In this document: one piece after another, positions 31,733-44,995 of the stretch
How positions within the stretch are numbered: position 1 is the first letter of the stretch
Layout of the letters: each line of letters opens with the position of its first letter
NCBI RefSeq assembly: GCF_011397635.1
Contig: NC_064758.1
Span: 17,328,513-17,392,512, forward strand
Length of the DNA stretch: 64,000 nt
Direction: 5' to 3'
From: Epinephelus fuscoguttatus
Taxonomy: Eukaryota; Chordata; Actinopteri; Perciformes; Serranidae
Made by a program: the position numbers and the translations under genes
The notes under the pieces: model-generated
The model's input: the letters and a program-made list of their open reading frames with translations, nothing else
Told to the model about the DNA's origin: nothing
Database searches by the model: none

Positions 31733-32268
31733 AAAGGGGAACTAATGTTTTTTTTCAACCTGGGCCCTATTTTCCGATCTACTTTTGTCTAAATGAGTGA
31801 TAGGATGTTCAATATCTGACATTTCACCAGTACGAAGCTGGGGCTGCCTGCATATTAAATAATAGGGCACTGGGACAGCATCAAACAACGTGAAAAATAC
31901 GTCCACTAATAGTGCATTTTTTTCCACACAGATCGGCTCGGATTGTTAGTATAATTATCCGACAACATAAAGGAGAAATGAACGTCTGTGTTTACCTTTA
32001 GCTGGATTCGGACATGTTCCTCTGCTCGTTGCTGCTCCCTTTCTCTCTTCGTCTGCTCTTTAGTTTCAATGAGCTCTGCGTCCATGTACTCTGTGTTCAA
32101 ATAAATACGGACGGAATTATTTAATATAGCACACGCTCAGAGGCTGCAAGCAGGTCAGCCCTAGCTTTGTACTGGAGAAATGTCATATATTGAACATCCT
32201 ATCACTCATTTAGACAAAAGCAGATCGGAAAATAGGGTCCAGGTTGGAAAAAACATTAGTTCCCCTTT
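31733..32268. mobile_element. DNA element with inverted repeats of about 120 bp
   Basis: The left arm (31733-31852) and right arm (about 32150-32268) are near-identical inverted repeats beginning AAAGGGGAACTAATG. The centre carries a minus-strand frame with EQTKREREQQRAEEHVRIQ that ends at a GTAAAC donor. No transposase. Confidence 0.75.
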
Positions 32269-34130
32269 AAAGACAGGACATCAAGGTCAGGTAATAAAGC
32301 AGGATCCAGCCTAAGGTCCTTATAATGTTAGTTAGTATTATGTTTCAGTGCTGCATGTTACTACAAAACAATCTATTAAAATACCACAAAGTTCACATAT
32401 CTGCTGGGAAACACTAAGTTCATGTACTTCAGAGTTGCACTAATGGTTACACTTAAATTCATGTATGGTGTTATACATTATTTTATGAGATACATAACAA
32501 AGATTAAATTATGTTCATCAGCAAGCCAGTCATTTTGATTGTTTTTGCACATTTTATCATTATATTCATTTTTTTAAAAATAAATAGATGAATTGATCCA
32601 ATACTGTTTTGCCTGCAATGAATAAACAATATTGTAAAGTAAATTTTGATTCCTACTTAATATATTTTGTGTACCATGTGACCCCCAAATAGGTGTAGGA
32701 AAGCAAATAAGAGGGAAAAAAGTAGGCTATTTTAATTTTAACAGCCATTGAATATATTCAGTTGTAAACACCACTGAACTCTTAGCACTGAAATATTTTA
32801 CTTTGTAAACCATGTATCTGAATTTATTTGGTCTAAATGTACATCTTTTAAATTAAAATATGCAATTTCTTGATTTGCAATTTCAAAAGTGCTACTGCTC
32901 TGTCTGTCTCTGTGTCTGAACCTATTATCGTGACTGTGTACCGGGACACAGGACATTCATTGTTACTGTTAACTGGCAAAATGTGTCATCTTCAAAGACG
33001 CAAACCTGCCCACACAGACAGAGGTAACCGCAATCGTCTACAAAGAGAGGATTTGATACAGTAGATATATGTGTCCATGAGGGAAATCACGTCTCTATAA
33101 TCCCCTTGATCTGTTTTCACTCTCTGCTCTCCTCTTTCACTATGTCTTTATTTCTTTTTCCATCTCTGTGACTTCCTCCTCTGCCCATCTTCCTTTATTT
33201 TCTTCATTCTTTTGTCAGATTCTCCTTCCTGTGGGTAAAGTTTGGTTAATGAGTTGGTTGGGGGTCACAGCCTGTGGCACAAAGAAACATAAAATGCACA
33301 CATATGTATGAATGCAGCTCCCTGCTGACTGACACATGGGATGCTAAATCACAAATGCACACACACATACAAAGGCCAAAATCTTCCAGTAGACGAGCTC
33401 TGCTCAGCAGAGTGTGACAAAAACACCAAAAACTCAAGCTCATACACTTACTGAATCTTTAAAAACATCAATCATCATATCACATATACCTGAGAGGGTT
33501 GATTGCCCACATTCATTTACCTTTGGTGGAATCAAACCACACAGGTAATTTCAGTTTTATTTGACGAGACAGGCGACTCATTTCTTAGGTCTCTGCCTTT
33601 ATCTCATTACAGTGGGATTGGTATCGGGATTTGGGGATTGGGATTGATTTTATTAGATCAATAGTATGTAGAGGAATGATGTCCTGGTTCTTAACTATCA
33701 GCGATGTTTTGGGGATGGTTTCTTTTTTCTAAAAAAGTAGATCCAATGGAAACTGTTGAAACTGGCATATTGTTAATAAAAAGAGTCTGACACAGCACAC
33801 ATTGTTTTATTTGAGTTTTGTTCTTAAGACAACATCAGAAAAATATGTGGTTATTTAGAGTTTATAAACAGGCATTGATTTCCCAAGGATGCTAATGAAA
33901 AAACTGAGCTCAGCAAATGTCATAGCCAACTGCAGATGAAGCTCAGGTAAAGAGACAGCAGATACAGATTGTCAGATATACACTCAGACTGAGATGCCTG
34001 AACAGGAACTCATTGCAGAAATAGTGACAGAGAGAGAGACGGTTTTGGCATCAACATCTCTTCTGACTGACTGACCAACTGAGTCAGTCTGTAGAGAGGC
34101 AAAAATAGACATTTACACAGGTGCTGTATT
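32269..34130. other. No gene recognised
   Basis: AT-rich to 32,880, then pyrimidine-rich stretches around 33,110-33,240. No supported exon or complete repeat was seen. Confidence 0.45.
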
Positions 34131-35096
34131 TGAAAATAAAAAATGAGATACTTGTACTTTACTTGACTCTTTACTTTTCGTGCCACTTCACACATCTTAC
34201 TCTACTACATCTATCTGATAGCTTAAGACTGCAGATTTTATATTTAGTAGGGCTGCCAAAATAATCTGTTATTTTCAGTTAATTAATCACAGAAAAAATA
34301 ACCCATGAAAATATTAACACTGATTAATCGTTCCATGGCGCCATTTGACCCTGTACATCATTGAAGGCCACAGTAGCTTTGTCATGATAGAAGCAGACGA
34401 GGCGATGCTGCTTGGCCCTGTGAATGGAACACAAAAATCACCCAGAGGGAACTGTTATATATATGATAGAAGCACTATTCTCTGCAATTTCTGTAGTAAG
34501 GAATGTACATATATCATTGGAGTACTTAAAGCCTGAAATATCACCTCAACACAAAGCATTTCGCAGCAAACCCAGGGGTCCGAGCTAGCACAGCCTCTGA
34601 TGCTAGTCTACCAGTGACCAACTGACTAACTGCCTTGCAAAAAGGATTGCGATGGATTGCAGGCCGATATCAGTGGTAGAGGACAGGGGGACAATTGTGT
34701 CCAAAATCCAGCAGCTTTACAACGACACATTTGCCAAAATTCATTTGAATTGAATTTTTTTTAAATACTTCACAGCAAAAATTGATGTATGTGATTATTT
34801 TAGATTCATTAATCACAAAGCATTTAATTAATTTATTTCTTTTTTTTTTTTAATTGCTTGACAACCCTAATTTTAAGGTGATTTTGTACAATTCACTGGT
34901 CAAAAACAAGCACTGACAGCATGATTTTAATATTTTGTGTACTTTTTTTCCTGATTATACCTTCATACTTTTACAGTATCTATGTAACAATCTCAATGCA
35001 GGCCTTTTAATTGTAACACAGAAAATATGCCATATATGATATGGTGCATCTTACAATTGCGTACAAAGAAAAGGATCTGAATACTCCACCACTGAA
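34131..35096 (-). repeat. Dispersed teleost repeat interrupted by a hAT-like element
   Basis: The 5' part (ATACTTGTACTTTACTTGA) and 3' part (AGGATCTGAATACTCCACCA) belong to the widespread AGTAAAAGTCCTGCATT-type repeat also present at 41.1-42.5 kb and 61.2-61.4 kb. A hAT-like element occupies 34,248-34,871. Confidence 0.6.
34248..34871. mobile_element. hAT-like non-autonomous element
   Basis: Left end TAGGGCTGCCAAAATAAT and reverse complement of the right end TTAGGGTTGTCAAGC. Same general type as 2946-4074. Flanking 8-mers (ATATTTAG and ATTTTAAG) are only partly alike, so the TSD is not proven. Confidence 0.5.
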
Positions 35097-35750
35097 AAAC
35101 AGTAACTGTCAAATTTACACTCTTAACATTTGACAGTTAATTTATCTACAACATTTCAACTTTACTTTTAAATCTCGATCTCTTACCAGATTATGTCCTA
35201 CACATCTGCTGCTTAAAAAAAAGTAACTTTATTAATAAAATGAGCAAACATGAGTTTCAGATCATCTGCTGAACAAACTAACTGGACAGTTTCACAGCCA
35301 CGATGCTGACAGCACTGAGCTTATCAGAGAGCTCAACTCCATGTTGTGCTGTGAAATATGGTATTTTTCTGCTCTTGCCCTGACTCTGAGGTGAGAGAGG
35401 GGTTTAAAGGATTAAGAATGATGAATGACCATGGATTTAAGAGGGGAAGACTCAACTTTAGCCAGACTTGTTTTTATCGTGTTTGAACTGTTCAGTCCAG
35501 ATTGATCAGCGTGAGGTGCAGCCCACACTCACCAGAGAGGAAACGAGTGAGTGATTTGTTTTCATTGATGTGTACAGGTTTCTAGAAATCACACGTGAGT
35601 AACTGGGAATGAAGCATTTCCAAAAATTTAGCAAGCATACAAACATGATTTAAATTTGAGTTTTACGCAGCTATCAAAGTAATACACTTCAACTGGCAAG
35701 CAGCAACATGAATGAAAAAACAGTGCATCTTAAGATCTTAAGATTAAGAA

Positions 35751-35834
<84 letters not shown>

Positions 35835-37429
35835 AATTTTGGAGGCTGCAGTTTGGGATAAATTGCCAGAGTGTGTGAGAGAGACAGGTGAGCGGGCAGA
35901 ATGAGGCCAGTCAGACTGTGGGTGACTGACAAGATAAGTTTATTTTAGCCAGGAGGTCTATCACATGATATCTCTGCTTCCATCACTCACTCTCTCGATC
36001 TCTCTTCCTCTCCGTCAGGCCTTTCTACCTTTTTTTTTATCTTATGCCATTCATGTCTGTATCTGTTTTTTTTCCTCCTCATGCTTGTTAATAATCCTGT
36101 TCTTGTCTGCCTTTCATCGCCAGTTAGCAACACCCACCCCTCCAGCAGTGACGGATGACCTGGGGGCCACGGGAGTGATAGGCCTGCTGTTATCTTCTCC
36201 TAGGTGACTACTGGTATGGTGTGTGCGTGTGCGTGTGTGTGTGCTGGCAGACTGATGGAGATGATATTGAGTATTTAGGAACAAAGAAGCCCTTCACTGT
36301 GGGATTAGGGAATCAGACGGCACATCAGCCTGACATTCCACAGAGATTCATGGACTTTGCGTGGAGACATCTACCTGATCTGTTTAACCGCTGTGCATCA
36401 AATATCACCTAAAGGAATTCCACGCTATAGGTTTTCCATGTTTTTTTGGTGTGTTTCTTTAGTCTATTCTATTCTGCTCTCATTTTGCACAGCTGAGTGC
36501 CTTCCTTCTTGGTGAAAATGGAGTTTTATTATGTTTTTCTTCTTTTTAAATTGTATTAATTGTTACTTTCTTTGTGTTGTTTTCACTGTTTATTGTATGA
36601 GCTACTGTTACTGATGTTAGTGTGATTTTCCTTTTGAAGTTCTGAGGGTTCTGTGAAGGCTTGGGGGGATCTAAGGATGCTGGGTGGGCATAAGGGAAAT
36701 CTGGGTTTTGGGTGAGATGTATGTGGGTTTTTGTTGTTGAATGTTCATGTATGTTGTGAGTTGGTGTTGTGTTTTGTGTGAGGACACCGGGAAGAATAGT
36801 TGCTCCAGGGTAGCAACTCATGGGGATCCAAGGTAATGAATAAACAAATAAACTTAGGCTATTGAAACACAGAGAATGCCTTTAAATCAGGTGTTAACAC
36901 GCATCCAAGTGAACATGTAGCTCAAGGTTTGAAATGCCATCATGACGCCAGCATTATGTTACAAAGCACACACTGATCCACATTTTGCTCTGCAGATGTG
37001 TTGTACATCTTTGAAAATATAACATATAATATAATATCTATGTAAACTGCGGGAGACATGGCAGAGCTGAAAGTGACGAAGAAGGAAGTGAAAGTGAGAG
37101 ACACGAGGGAGGTGAGACCTGCCCCAGTTAAGTTGGTCAATAGCTGTTAGAGACGCTTCACTCCTCACCTGTCACATGCTGTTAAAGGAGAGAACGTTAT
37201 TAGCTGGCAGTGACCTGGAAACTGGAAACACAGCCTGTACTGTCCTTAAGTTTTAACCCCGAAAGAAGTCAATCAAATGTACAACGTCTTTTTATCTATA
37301 CACTGAAGTACTTCACTGCACCAAAGGAATTAGGAATTAGTATTATTATTGTTATTATCTCCCCTTATTTAAGAATAATGATAATAATAGTAATACTATC
37401 TTATTTTGCTTGTTTCATTGTGTCCTGCT
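35097..37429. other. No gene recognised; one long TG array
   Basis: A TG microsatellite lies at 35,754-35,827. Around 36,121-36,204 a stretch has an acceptor-like CGCCAG and a CTAG|GTGACT donor with an open frame between, but no partner exons were found. Confidence 0.4.
35754..35827. repeat. TG microsatellite
   Basis: About 37 TG units. Confidence 0.97.
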
Positions 37430-37566
37430 TATTTTTGTATTTGCAATACTTTATCACCTTATATGATATTTTATGTTTGTCCTGTATGATGTATCGTAAG
37501 CACATTAAGTTTATGCTTGGCATATGAAAAATGTGCTATATAAATAAAGCTGGCTTGACTTGACTA
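37430..37566 (+). mobile_element. L2-like LINE 3' tail fragment
   Basis: AAAAATGTGCTATATAAATA followed by AAGCTGGCTTGACTTGACT closely matches the tail at 23,880-23,925. Confidence 0.65.
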
Positions 37567-38655
37567 AATTACAGACACAAAAAAATAGCAGTGTCCTGCA
37601 AATAAGGAAAAAAGAGAAGATGACCAATTATAAAATAATAGCAAAAATAGTAAAAATAAATTTAAATTATCCTGGCAAATCAAGTGCAATTTGAAATACA
37701 GACACGGCCAGTAAGTTGTTAAAATTCCCTTTGAAGCAGTTTATCATCGCCTATATGAAATGGTTCATACGATATTTGCGTTGCTCCATATTTAGCGCTT
37801 TTGAAATAAATACTTTTATTGATATTTTTAAGCTTTCTATATACAGAAATTCAAAGTAATCTGAGTGTATTTATGATTCACATACTCAGTATTATGAGTG
37901 ACACAGCTCCCATTTGTTTGCATTTTAGAGTATCCGTGTCAGCTAGGGTGTGTGTGTATAATAAGGTTTGGGTGATAAGGTGTCAGAGGCGCCAGTAGCT
38001 TCAGATAAAGAGGTTTTAAGGGAACCAGTAGGCGGTTTGTATTGTTTTCTTAAAGATGGGTAGGGGAAGAGGGTAAACCGTGAGATAAATCCTGTTTTCT
38101 TTAAAGGACGTTTCACAAGCCGGAGTAAAGCCGTCTCTGTTTGTGAGCATTCAACTCCACTCCAAGAATGTGCTCCTGCAGAGTTCGAGTGTAGCGTGAA
38201 CCTGGTTGTGCATAAAGTTTGATCAGGAGGAGCAGGAAAAATCTACTGGAAAAGAAATCACAGCTTTATGGGCACAGAATGTTTGCTGATGCAGAGCAGG
38301 TTGTAGTTTTGATAGTTTAAAATACAATTCTGCTCTTTTTTCTCTGACAGTGTGGTCAGGGCTATTTCCTTTGCCCCTGGAGATATTCATGTTAATAAGC
38401 ACACTATGCACTTGCATGAAAGGAGCTGCAAGACAGGTGCATCTGCATCTGCTCTGCCAGTCAAAGTCAAAGCAACAACAAATAAATATCTTCATACTCT
38501 ACCCTCAGTTTTATCATTTTATTTCTTTGGCTGACATGTTTGGTCTTCAGTCTTCATCAGAGCAACACAAGGGTGATATGCTTACATAGTGAAACCATAC
38601 TGTCAGTTCAAATGCATTGAAGCTCACAGAGACTGAGGCTGTAGTCAAAAAAATA
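37567..38655. other. No gene recognised
   Basis: AT-rich sequence without recognisable repeats or supported exons. Confidence 0.4.
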
Positions 38656-38930
38656 TATATATAAGTAACTTCTCTGGGGGCACTCCAGCTTCCTCCCGCA
38701 GTCCAAAGACATGCAGGTTAACTGGGGACTCTAAACTGTCTGTAGGTGTGAATGTGAGTGTGAATGGTTGTTTGTCTCTATGTGTCAGTCCTGTGATAGT
38801 CTGGCGACCTGTCCAGGGTGTACCCTGCCTCTCACCCAATGTCAGCTGGGATAGGCTCCAGCAGTCTGCAACCCCCAACAGGATAAGCACTTACAGAAAT
38901 GAATGAATGAATAAATAAATTACTGCTCAA
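38656..38930 (+). repeat. Dispersed teleost repeat, LINE-tail type
   Basis: CCGCAGTCCAAAGACATGCA, GATAGTCTGGCGACCTGTCC and GATAGGCTCCAGC, ending in GAAT repeats, match a very common fish 3'-end repeat. I suspect an RTE/Rex3-like tail; the family was not verified. A shorter piece lies at 54,638-54,715. Confidence 0.6.
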
Positions 38931-39092
38931 ATTGAATTTTCTGGAGGATAATTCATCTTCTCACTGCCAACTGGTTTGTTTATTGTTTGTTTTTTTCTTT
39001 GGTTTTTTAAAGGTAGTGCTATTTTTGGTCTGAATGCCTCTTAACCACTGTGTAATCAGCTCTTCACAGCAGCCCTAAATATATCACCTTAA

Positions 39093-39397
39093 GGGAGTGA
39101 TCACACCGAGATGAAACACTAGAAACGCGACGCCAATAAAACCATTGTTTTCCTATGATATGGCACATCTGACCGGCGTTCAAGCGTCTTTTTAGACGCG
39201 TTTTTGTAGATGCACGTTTTTGTAGAGGCGCGTTTTTAGACGCGCATTTTTAGACGCGCATAGACGCTTAAAAGTTAAAATATTTTCAACTTTTTGAGCG
39301 TCAGATGCCAGTAGCTAGCGCGCATTGAATAAGCGCTTCCAGCGTTTCAAGCGTCTTTGAAGCGTCTGCGTCTCTAGCCTCTCATGTGATCACTGCC
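39093..39397. mobile_element. MITE with AGTGATCACA ends
   Basis: Inverted ends GGGAGTGATCACACC and (reverse complement) GGCAGTGATCACATG. The interior has several TTTTTAGACGCG units. About 305 bp, non-coding. Confidence 0.6.
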
Positions 39398-39402
39398 TAA
39401 AG

Positions 39403-39890
39403 CTGGCATGTCCAAAGTCCAGCCCAGGGGCCATTCGTGGCCCGTGGCCCAATTTTAAGTGACCCACAGCTTTACCTTTAAAATATACTTTATGTGGCTC
39501 TTCACATAATATCGGTTAATCAAGCAAGATAACTCTGCACGACGGCAGGACTGTCATAGTTTGTAGACATGCATCAAGTGTGAACTAAGTGGAGCTAATG
39601 TGTCTTCATAACCCAAAAGTAAACAAGCAAACGGAATGGTTACCTAACAGCGAACTTTTCCTGCTAGGTAGCAGACATAGCAACAGCGAAGAAGTGACAA
39701 CCGTCGCTTTCTCAGGAATGGTGGGAAGTTTGATACGTTTTCACTGAAACATAAAACACTTACGTTTGTCACATTTGTCACAGGTGATTTTTTTTTCTTC
39801 TTTTAACAAACCCATTTGATGTAAGGAGCAGCTGACCCCTAAGTCACATTATGTGATCTGGCCCTCATTCAAAAAAGTTTCAACACCCCT
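39403..39890. mobile_element. hAT-like non-autonomous element
   Basis: Left end CTGGCATGTCCAAAGTCC; reverse complement of the right end CAGGGGTGTTGAAACTTTTT. Flanks GCCTAAAG (39395-39402) and GCCTTAAG (39891-39898) agree at 7 of 8 bases, consistent with a hAT 8-bp TSD. Confidence 0.65.
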
Positions 39891-39898
39891 GCCTTAAG

Positions 39899-41109
39899 GC
39901 ATAGCTGCTGATACCTTTTCCTTATATTCAATAAACGAAGATGAGTCCTTTCTGGGTTTCACAACCAGGGAATCTCCACTTGTGTGGTGTAAAAAGCCAC
40001 CTCCAGATCAACAGATACTGTAAATACAGCAATATACTGTAGAAGGCAGGTTTTTTACATGCAGTGCATCTTTCCCCAGAGAGAAATGTCTGTGAAACTA
40101 CTTTGCTTTTTTCCTATTGTATTGTCAGGAAATTACACAAAATCAAGTGGAACCAGGTAGCTAAGAGACAAAAGCTGCAGCACTGAAAGATACTTTTCTG
40201 AGGCTGTGTATCATCAGGTATAAGGTTTGGGTATAAAGCCTGACAGTTCCTGATTTTTCATCTGCACTTCCAGCTTTTTTAATTTCCTGATCACATCTCT
40301 GGAACAACATACCTTTAAGATTCAGTATGTGTCTCCTGACAGTTATTCTGGCAAACTGCGCAGTGATAAGTGGATCATTGGCCCCTGAAGTCTGCTGTGT
40401 CAGGTGGAGCGGCTCTAAATGGACACTTGTAGAAGCCGGTCTTGATTTACTCACATCCAGGGCTTGTTTGCGTGTGTGTTCCCAGGTGTGCCTGAAAGAG
40501 GTTTGAGTGTCTAAATGTTTCCAGTAGAAGAATTTAATCTCCGAACTCTAAAGGAAAGTGCTTTTCATTCATCAATGAGAAACTGGACACACACTCATAC
40601 ACACATACAGTCATGGACAAACACACAAATATGTGCATATGGGAATACTACACACACATACACTCAGTTATAAGCTGCCATAATGATTCATGAAGACACG
40701 GTGCGTGATCTTTTCCCTAAAGGCCGCACTCTGAACTTTGACCCCTCCAGTGGTAAAAAGCAGTTTGCTTCTCCCCTTCAGAGAGGTCACATCCGCACAC
40801 TCGTCTGTCCTCTTCTTCTTTCACCTCAGTTTGTCCCATCCATCGCTGCTCACCTCCTCCTCACCTTTACTCTTTGCCTTCTCCAAGTTTCATCATGACG
40901 TTTTCTTCCCAGCCACTACACCTACTCAGAGAGGGACGCATACCAAACAGAGAGCTGATAAGAATTATGAGCTCCTGAAGTGATCTTCAGTTTGTCGTAT
41001 TGAAACTCACAACTACTCATTAAGTTAACGCAATTTCCTGCATCTAATTGTTTTATTGTTAGCACAAGACATTCATGACAGAATAACTAAACTTATGAGC
41101 TTCCTGCCA
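39899..41109. other. No gene recognised
   Basis: Mixed AT-rich and pyrimidine-rich sequence (40,780-40,900). Short open frames lack motifs or paired splice sites. Confidence 0.4.
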
Positions 41110-42530
41110 GTGGTGACATGTGAACATTTACTCAGTTGCTGTAATTGCTTACAGTTCTGAAGTGTTTTTACTTGAGAATGTTTCCATTTGATGCCACATT
41201 GTACTTTCACTTCATAACATTTCATAAAGAAATATTGTACTTTTTATTAAACTACATGTTTACAGCTCTAGTTACTAGTTACTTTACAGATAGACTTTTT
41301 CATACAAAACATTTTAACATTATAAAATATGAAACACTATATAACGTGGTTAAACTTGACCTTGACCAGCAACATTAAAATGCTACTTGTGAATGTGCTT
41401 GCCTATTTTATTTGATAACTTAAGATCCAGACATTCAGGAGCTTTCACCAGGAGACGAATTATCCAACACATTCTCACTGCAACCTCATCACATATTGAT
41501 GTTTTGGTCATGGACTTTCCACGTCCACATAGGATGCGCAAGGTACCCTGGGCGCATTGGCTGTTGACAGGCACCATGTCAAGTTCTCTTCTTTCAAGAT
41601 ACACTTCCATTTTCACAGAAAATTAACCTTTACATACTGTGTCTTTTAGAATAAATGCACTACGTCGGTACAACACCACAAACTGAAGTTTTTTTTGTTT
41701 CTTCAACAACAAACATACATGGTTGGGTTTAGACAACAGAGCATGTGCTTAGGTATAAGAAAAAGAACAGGGTTTGGCTTTAGAATCTTACGGGACGTGT
41801 ACACTGCTCTCTTGGGTGAAAGTTGGTGTTTGTTGGACCCATCCACCACCCCTCCCACCTGCCCCAATCAATCTTTCGTCCTTGTTTCCCTCTGATGTCG
41901 CCGAGTGCCGTTAAACTATAACGGCAACACCTTTTTCAGTTGGTTTCTGACGCAGCAAGTGACTGCCCAAGCGTCGGATTTCAACGACTTCAGAGTGAGA
42001 TCATGCTCAATTATCAGCAGAGGTCTCTTACTTTCTAAAACAAACCAAACAGGTGATTTAAACCGGTAAAAACACTCAAATAAAGCAGTTTCATGTTAAA
42101 AAATTAATGTTTTTCCAATGCTGTTTGGCTCGTTATGGGGGCAAATGGTGCTATCTACAGCTAGGGTTTGGTTTGTCGGTCTGGACTACTGTAGAAACAT
42201 GGTGGTGCAACAAGATGATCATAGACGAGGACTCGAGGAAACTCCATCCTACAAGATATGATGTGAAAGTAACCCTAAGATATAAATGGCTAATTCTAAG
42301 TTAACAAAAACAAAATTCTTATTTTTAGAGTATTATACACCAAAGAAAGCATATTTAAATTATATTCTATTTATGCCACTATCCTCCCAAAATCCTACAC
42401 ACTGTACTTTTTACTACGTAGAATTTTGAGGGCAGGACCTGAACTTGTAATGGAGTGTTTTCACATTGTAGTACAGCTGATTTCACCTGAGTAAAAGGTC
42501 TGAGCACTTCTTCCACCATCCTTCTCCTCA
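41110..42530. repeat. Dispersed teleost repeat split by a second repeat
   Basis: The outer parts (about 41,110-41,385 and 42,405-42,530, ending GAGCACTTCTTCCACCA) are the same family as 34.1-35.1 kb. The inner part (about 41,390-42,400) is another family, with ACACATTCTCACTGCAACCT and CATGGTTGGGTTTAGACAAC, seen again at 44.4-45.0 and 52.7-53.4 kb. Confidence 0.5.
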
Positions 42531-43800
42531 TGTCTATGTTTCTCTACAACTACAACTCAGAACTTTATTTTAAAAATGTAGGCAGTGTGTATGTAAGATT
42601 TTTTTAAGGCATTAACAAGATTTACAGCAAAACACTATACCTGCCTTTCTGCAGAATACATGAATGTACTACTTCAGCATGTTCCCATGTTTCCAATAAA
42701 CTTTTTTCTTCCTTCCTTCTCGTTTCTCCTTCTTTTCCCTCTGTTTCTGTCTTTTCTCCTTCTAATATCCTCCAAATTTGTACTGAAGTAATTTGCCCAC
42801 TGTTTCCTATAGGCTATCATTATCCACCCTTATATATACACACAGAGACCAATCCCAATCCCTCCTGGCAATTTCCTTTCTTTTCCCTTATCAGCTGGAG
42901 CCAAATATTAAGTCTACACACACAGATCACCAGCCCAGCACCGTCTCATATCTAATCTCCAATAACCATTAACAGCTGAAACCCACTTAGCTGCAGTAAT
43001 TAGGGAGGGGAGATGGGGAAGTGGAAAGGGTGACAGAAAGAAAGAAGGAAAGCTCAGCAGCCTGCTGACATTCCTCCATCCTCCTCATCATTTTCTCCTC
43101 GTCGCTAATTTTTCCATCCTAATTCCTCCTCTCCCTTCTCTCTGTCCATTTCCTCATATCCTAAACCCTGTCCATATGTCTGCAGCAGGCCTGAAAGACC
43201 GTTAATGAAATGTAGACTACACAAATAATCTCATCTGTCCGTGCTTATGCTCAGCCCTTCTAAAGAAAGCCCCAAATATACAAGCTCCCACCTACACATA
43301 CTCACACACACATTTCTGGACACATGATTAGGTTACAGGTAGATGTGCCAACGCTAACTCATGCACACTCTCATACACTCAATATATGTTCTTTCTATTA
43401 CGTTCTCAGACTGGACTTGCCTCACTGTCAACACCTACTCTTACTTAGCACTTGGATCTTGAAAGAAAATGTCATTTGTCTCTGTGTTGGAAAAATATTT
43501 CCACTTATTTTCCTACGGAGTAGATTTTAACATCTCACAGTTGACTTGTGTTGCCTCTTTAAAATTAAAAATTAAAGTGAAAGAGTGAAATAATGAGATG
43601 GGAAAGTAGAAAACAGACAGTGTGTGTGAGATTGTTTCCATGTATTTCATCATGTAAAGTGATGACTGTGTTAAAGCTCCTCTTGTTGTGAGAGGGCTGG
43701 CACATTTTTGACCAAGTGAGGGTGTTAGACATATTCAACACTGATGGACTCATCCATTATGGTCTTGTGAAAATACAGTCTAAGTGGAGGGACATTAGCA
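42531..43800. other. No gene recognised
   Basis: Includes pyrimidine-rich stretches (42,700-42,780 and 43,070-43,150). The part at 42,880-43,030 looks less repetitive and could be conserved noncoding sequence, but that cannot be judged from one genome. Confidence 0.35.
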
Positions 43801-43804
43801 ACAG

Positions 43805-43806
<2 letters not shown>

Positions 43807-43849
<43 letters not shown>
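43807..43849. repeat. TG microsatellite
   Basis: About 21 TG units. Confidence 0.95.
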
Positions 43850-43930
43850 CCAGCACTTAATTGTCAGAATGACGGATGAGTGTCTCCATGCACACCTGCA
43901 TGTATGTTAAGTGTGTATATGCATATATCC

Positions 43931-43932
<2 letters not shown>

Positions 43933-43993
<61 letters not shown>
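43933..43993. repeat. TG microsatellite
   Basis: About 30 TG units. Confidence 0.95.
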
Positions 43994-43994
<1 letters not shown>

Positions 43995-44369
43995 CAGCAA
44001 CCTCCAGGGTGGAAAAATAAGGCCAACATGAACCTTGCTAAAACCTGCAGTTCTTTGAGTTGGAGGCAGGCTCCAGAGGCGAGCCAATCCCCACAGACTC
44101 CTATGTCAAAATGACCAACTTTACAGCAGAAATAAACATGTTTACAGCCTGGTACAAAAAAATTGTTTTGGTCTCTATATCTACTTTCCCCATTCATGAC
44201 AACTGTGCATGTGGGTCGCTTTGAGTGACAGACTGTCTGCTGATAGTGCGCTTGGCACAAGATGGCAACAACCGAAATGCCAAACTCAAGGCTCCAGAGC
44301 TTGAGTCCACAAACCAGTGGGTGAAGTCATGGTAGCTACATCTATCATGTTTACTGTCTATGGAAAAAC

Positions 44370-44995
44370 ACAATTCCCCGTAATCAGCACATTCTCACTC
44401 ATAACTCTTCACACATCACCACTTGGTCAGTGGACTTTTAAAAATAAACTTACAACACTGGTTTAACACCTTGTATTCACCTTTATTTCCTTGCAACAAA
44501 AACATGTGGTTAGGTTTAGAAAAAGAAACCATTATGGTTTACTATTGTTGGTGCTGTTTTCAAAATAACTGCACTGACCTTTGGTTTCACACAGGAAACA
44601 AACAGTGGGCTCCTGGGTAAAAGTCCAGTGTTTGGGGACTATCTTGATCATTATACTGCAGTAGTTGCCGGAGGTGTTACAAACTGCCACTGGTGTAATA
44701 ATGCCAGGAAAGGTGCCTTTGCACACAATGACATCCACTGACATAGCACTAGGATTTGAGGACTTGTTAGCCACTGCATCAACAATTGCCACCTCCCGGT
44801 ACATATTGTACAAAGGTGCCTTTTTGCGTGGATATTAACGCCCAGATCACTGACAAAGCGGCAGCATTTGATGACTTGAAAATAAGAACGGGCTGGGCAA
44901 AAGTCTCCCAAACAATGACCAATGAAGGAATTCTAACTGGGAGAAGTTTCAGTTGGTTGCAATCTGCATTCCTCATCCCTAGACTACACTAAATC
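44370..44995. repeat. Dispersed repeat (TTAGGTTTAGA family)
   Basis: Shares CACATTCTCACT and ATGTGGTTAGGTTTAGAAAA with the copies at 41.4-42.4 and 52.7-53.4 kb. No coding capacity recognised. Confidence 0.45.

Noticed and set aside
36121..36204. Exon-like stretch with acceptor and donor
   Set aside because: No partner exon within several kb on either side and no recognisable protein motif.
43857..44260. Open frames with long His-Thr runs
   Set aside because: Microsatellite artefact; no family motif outside the repeat.
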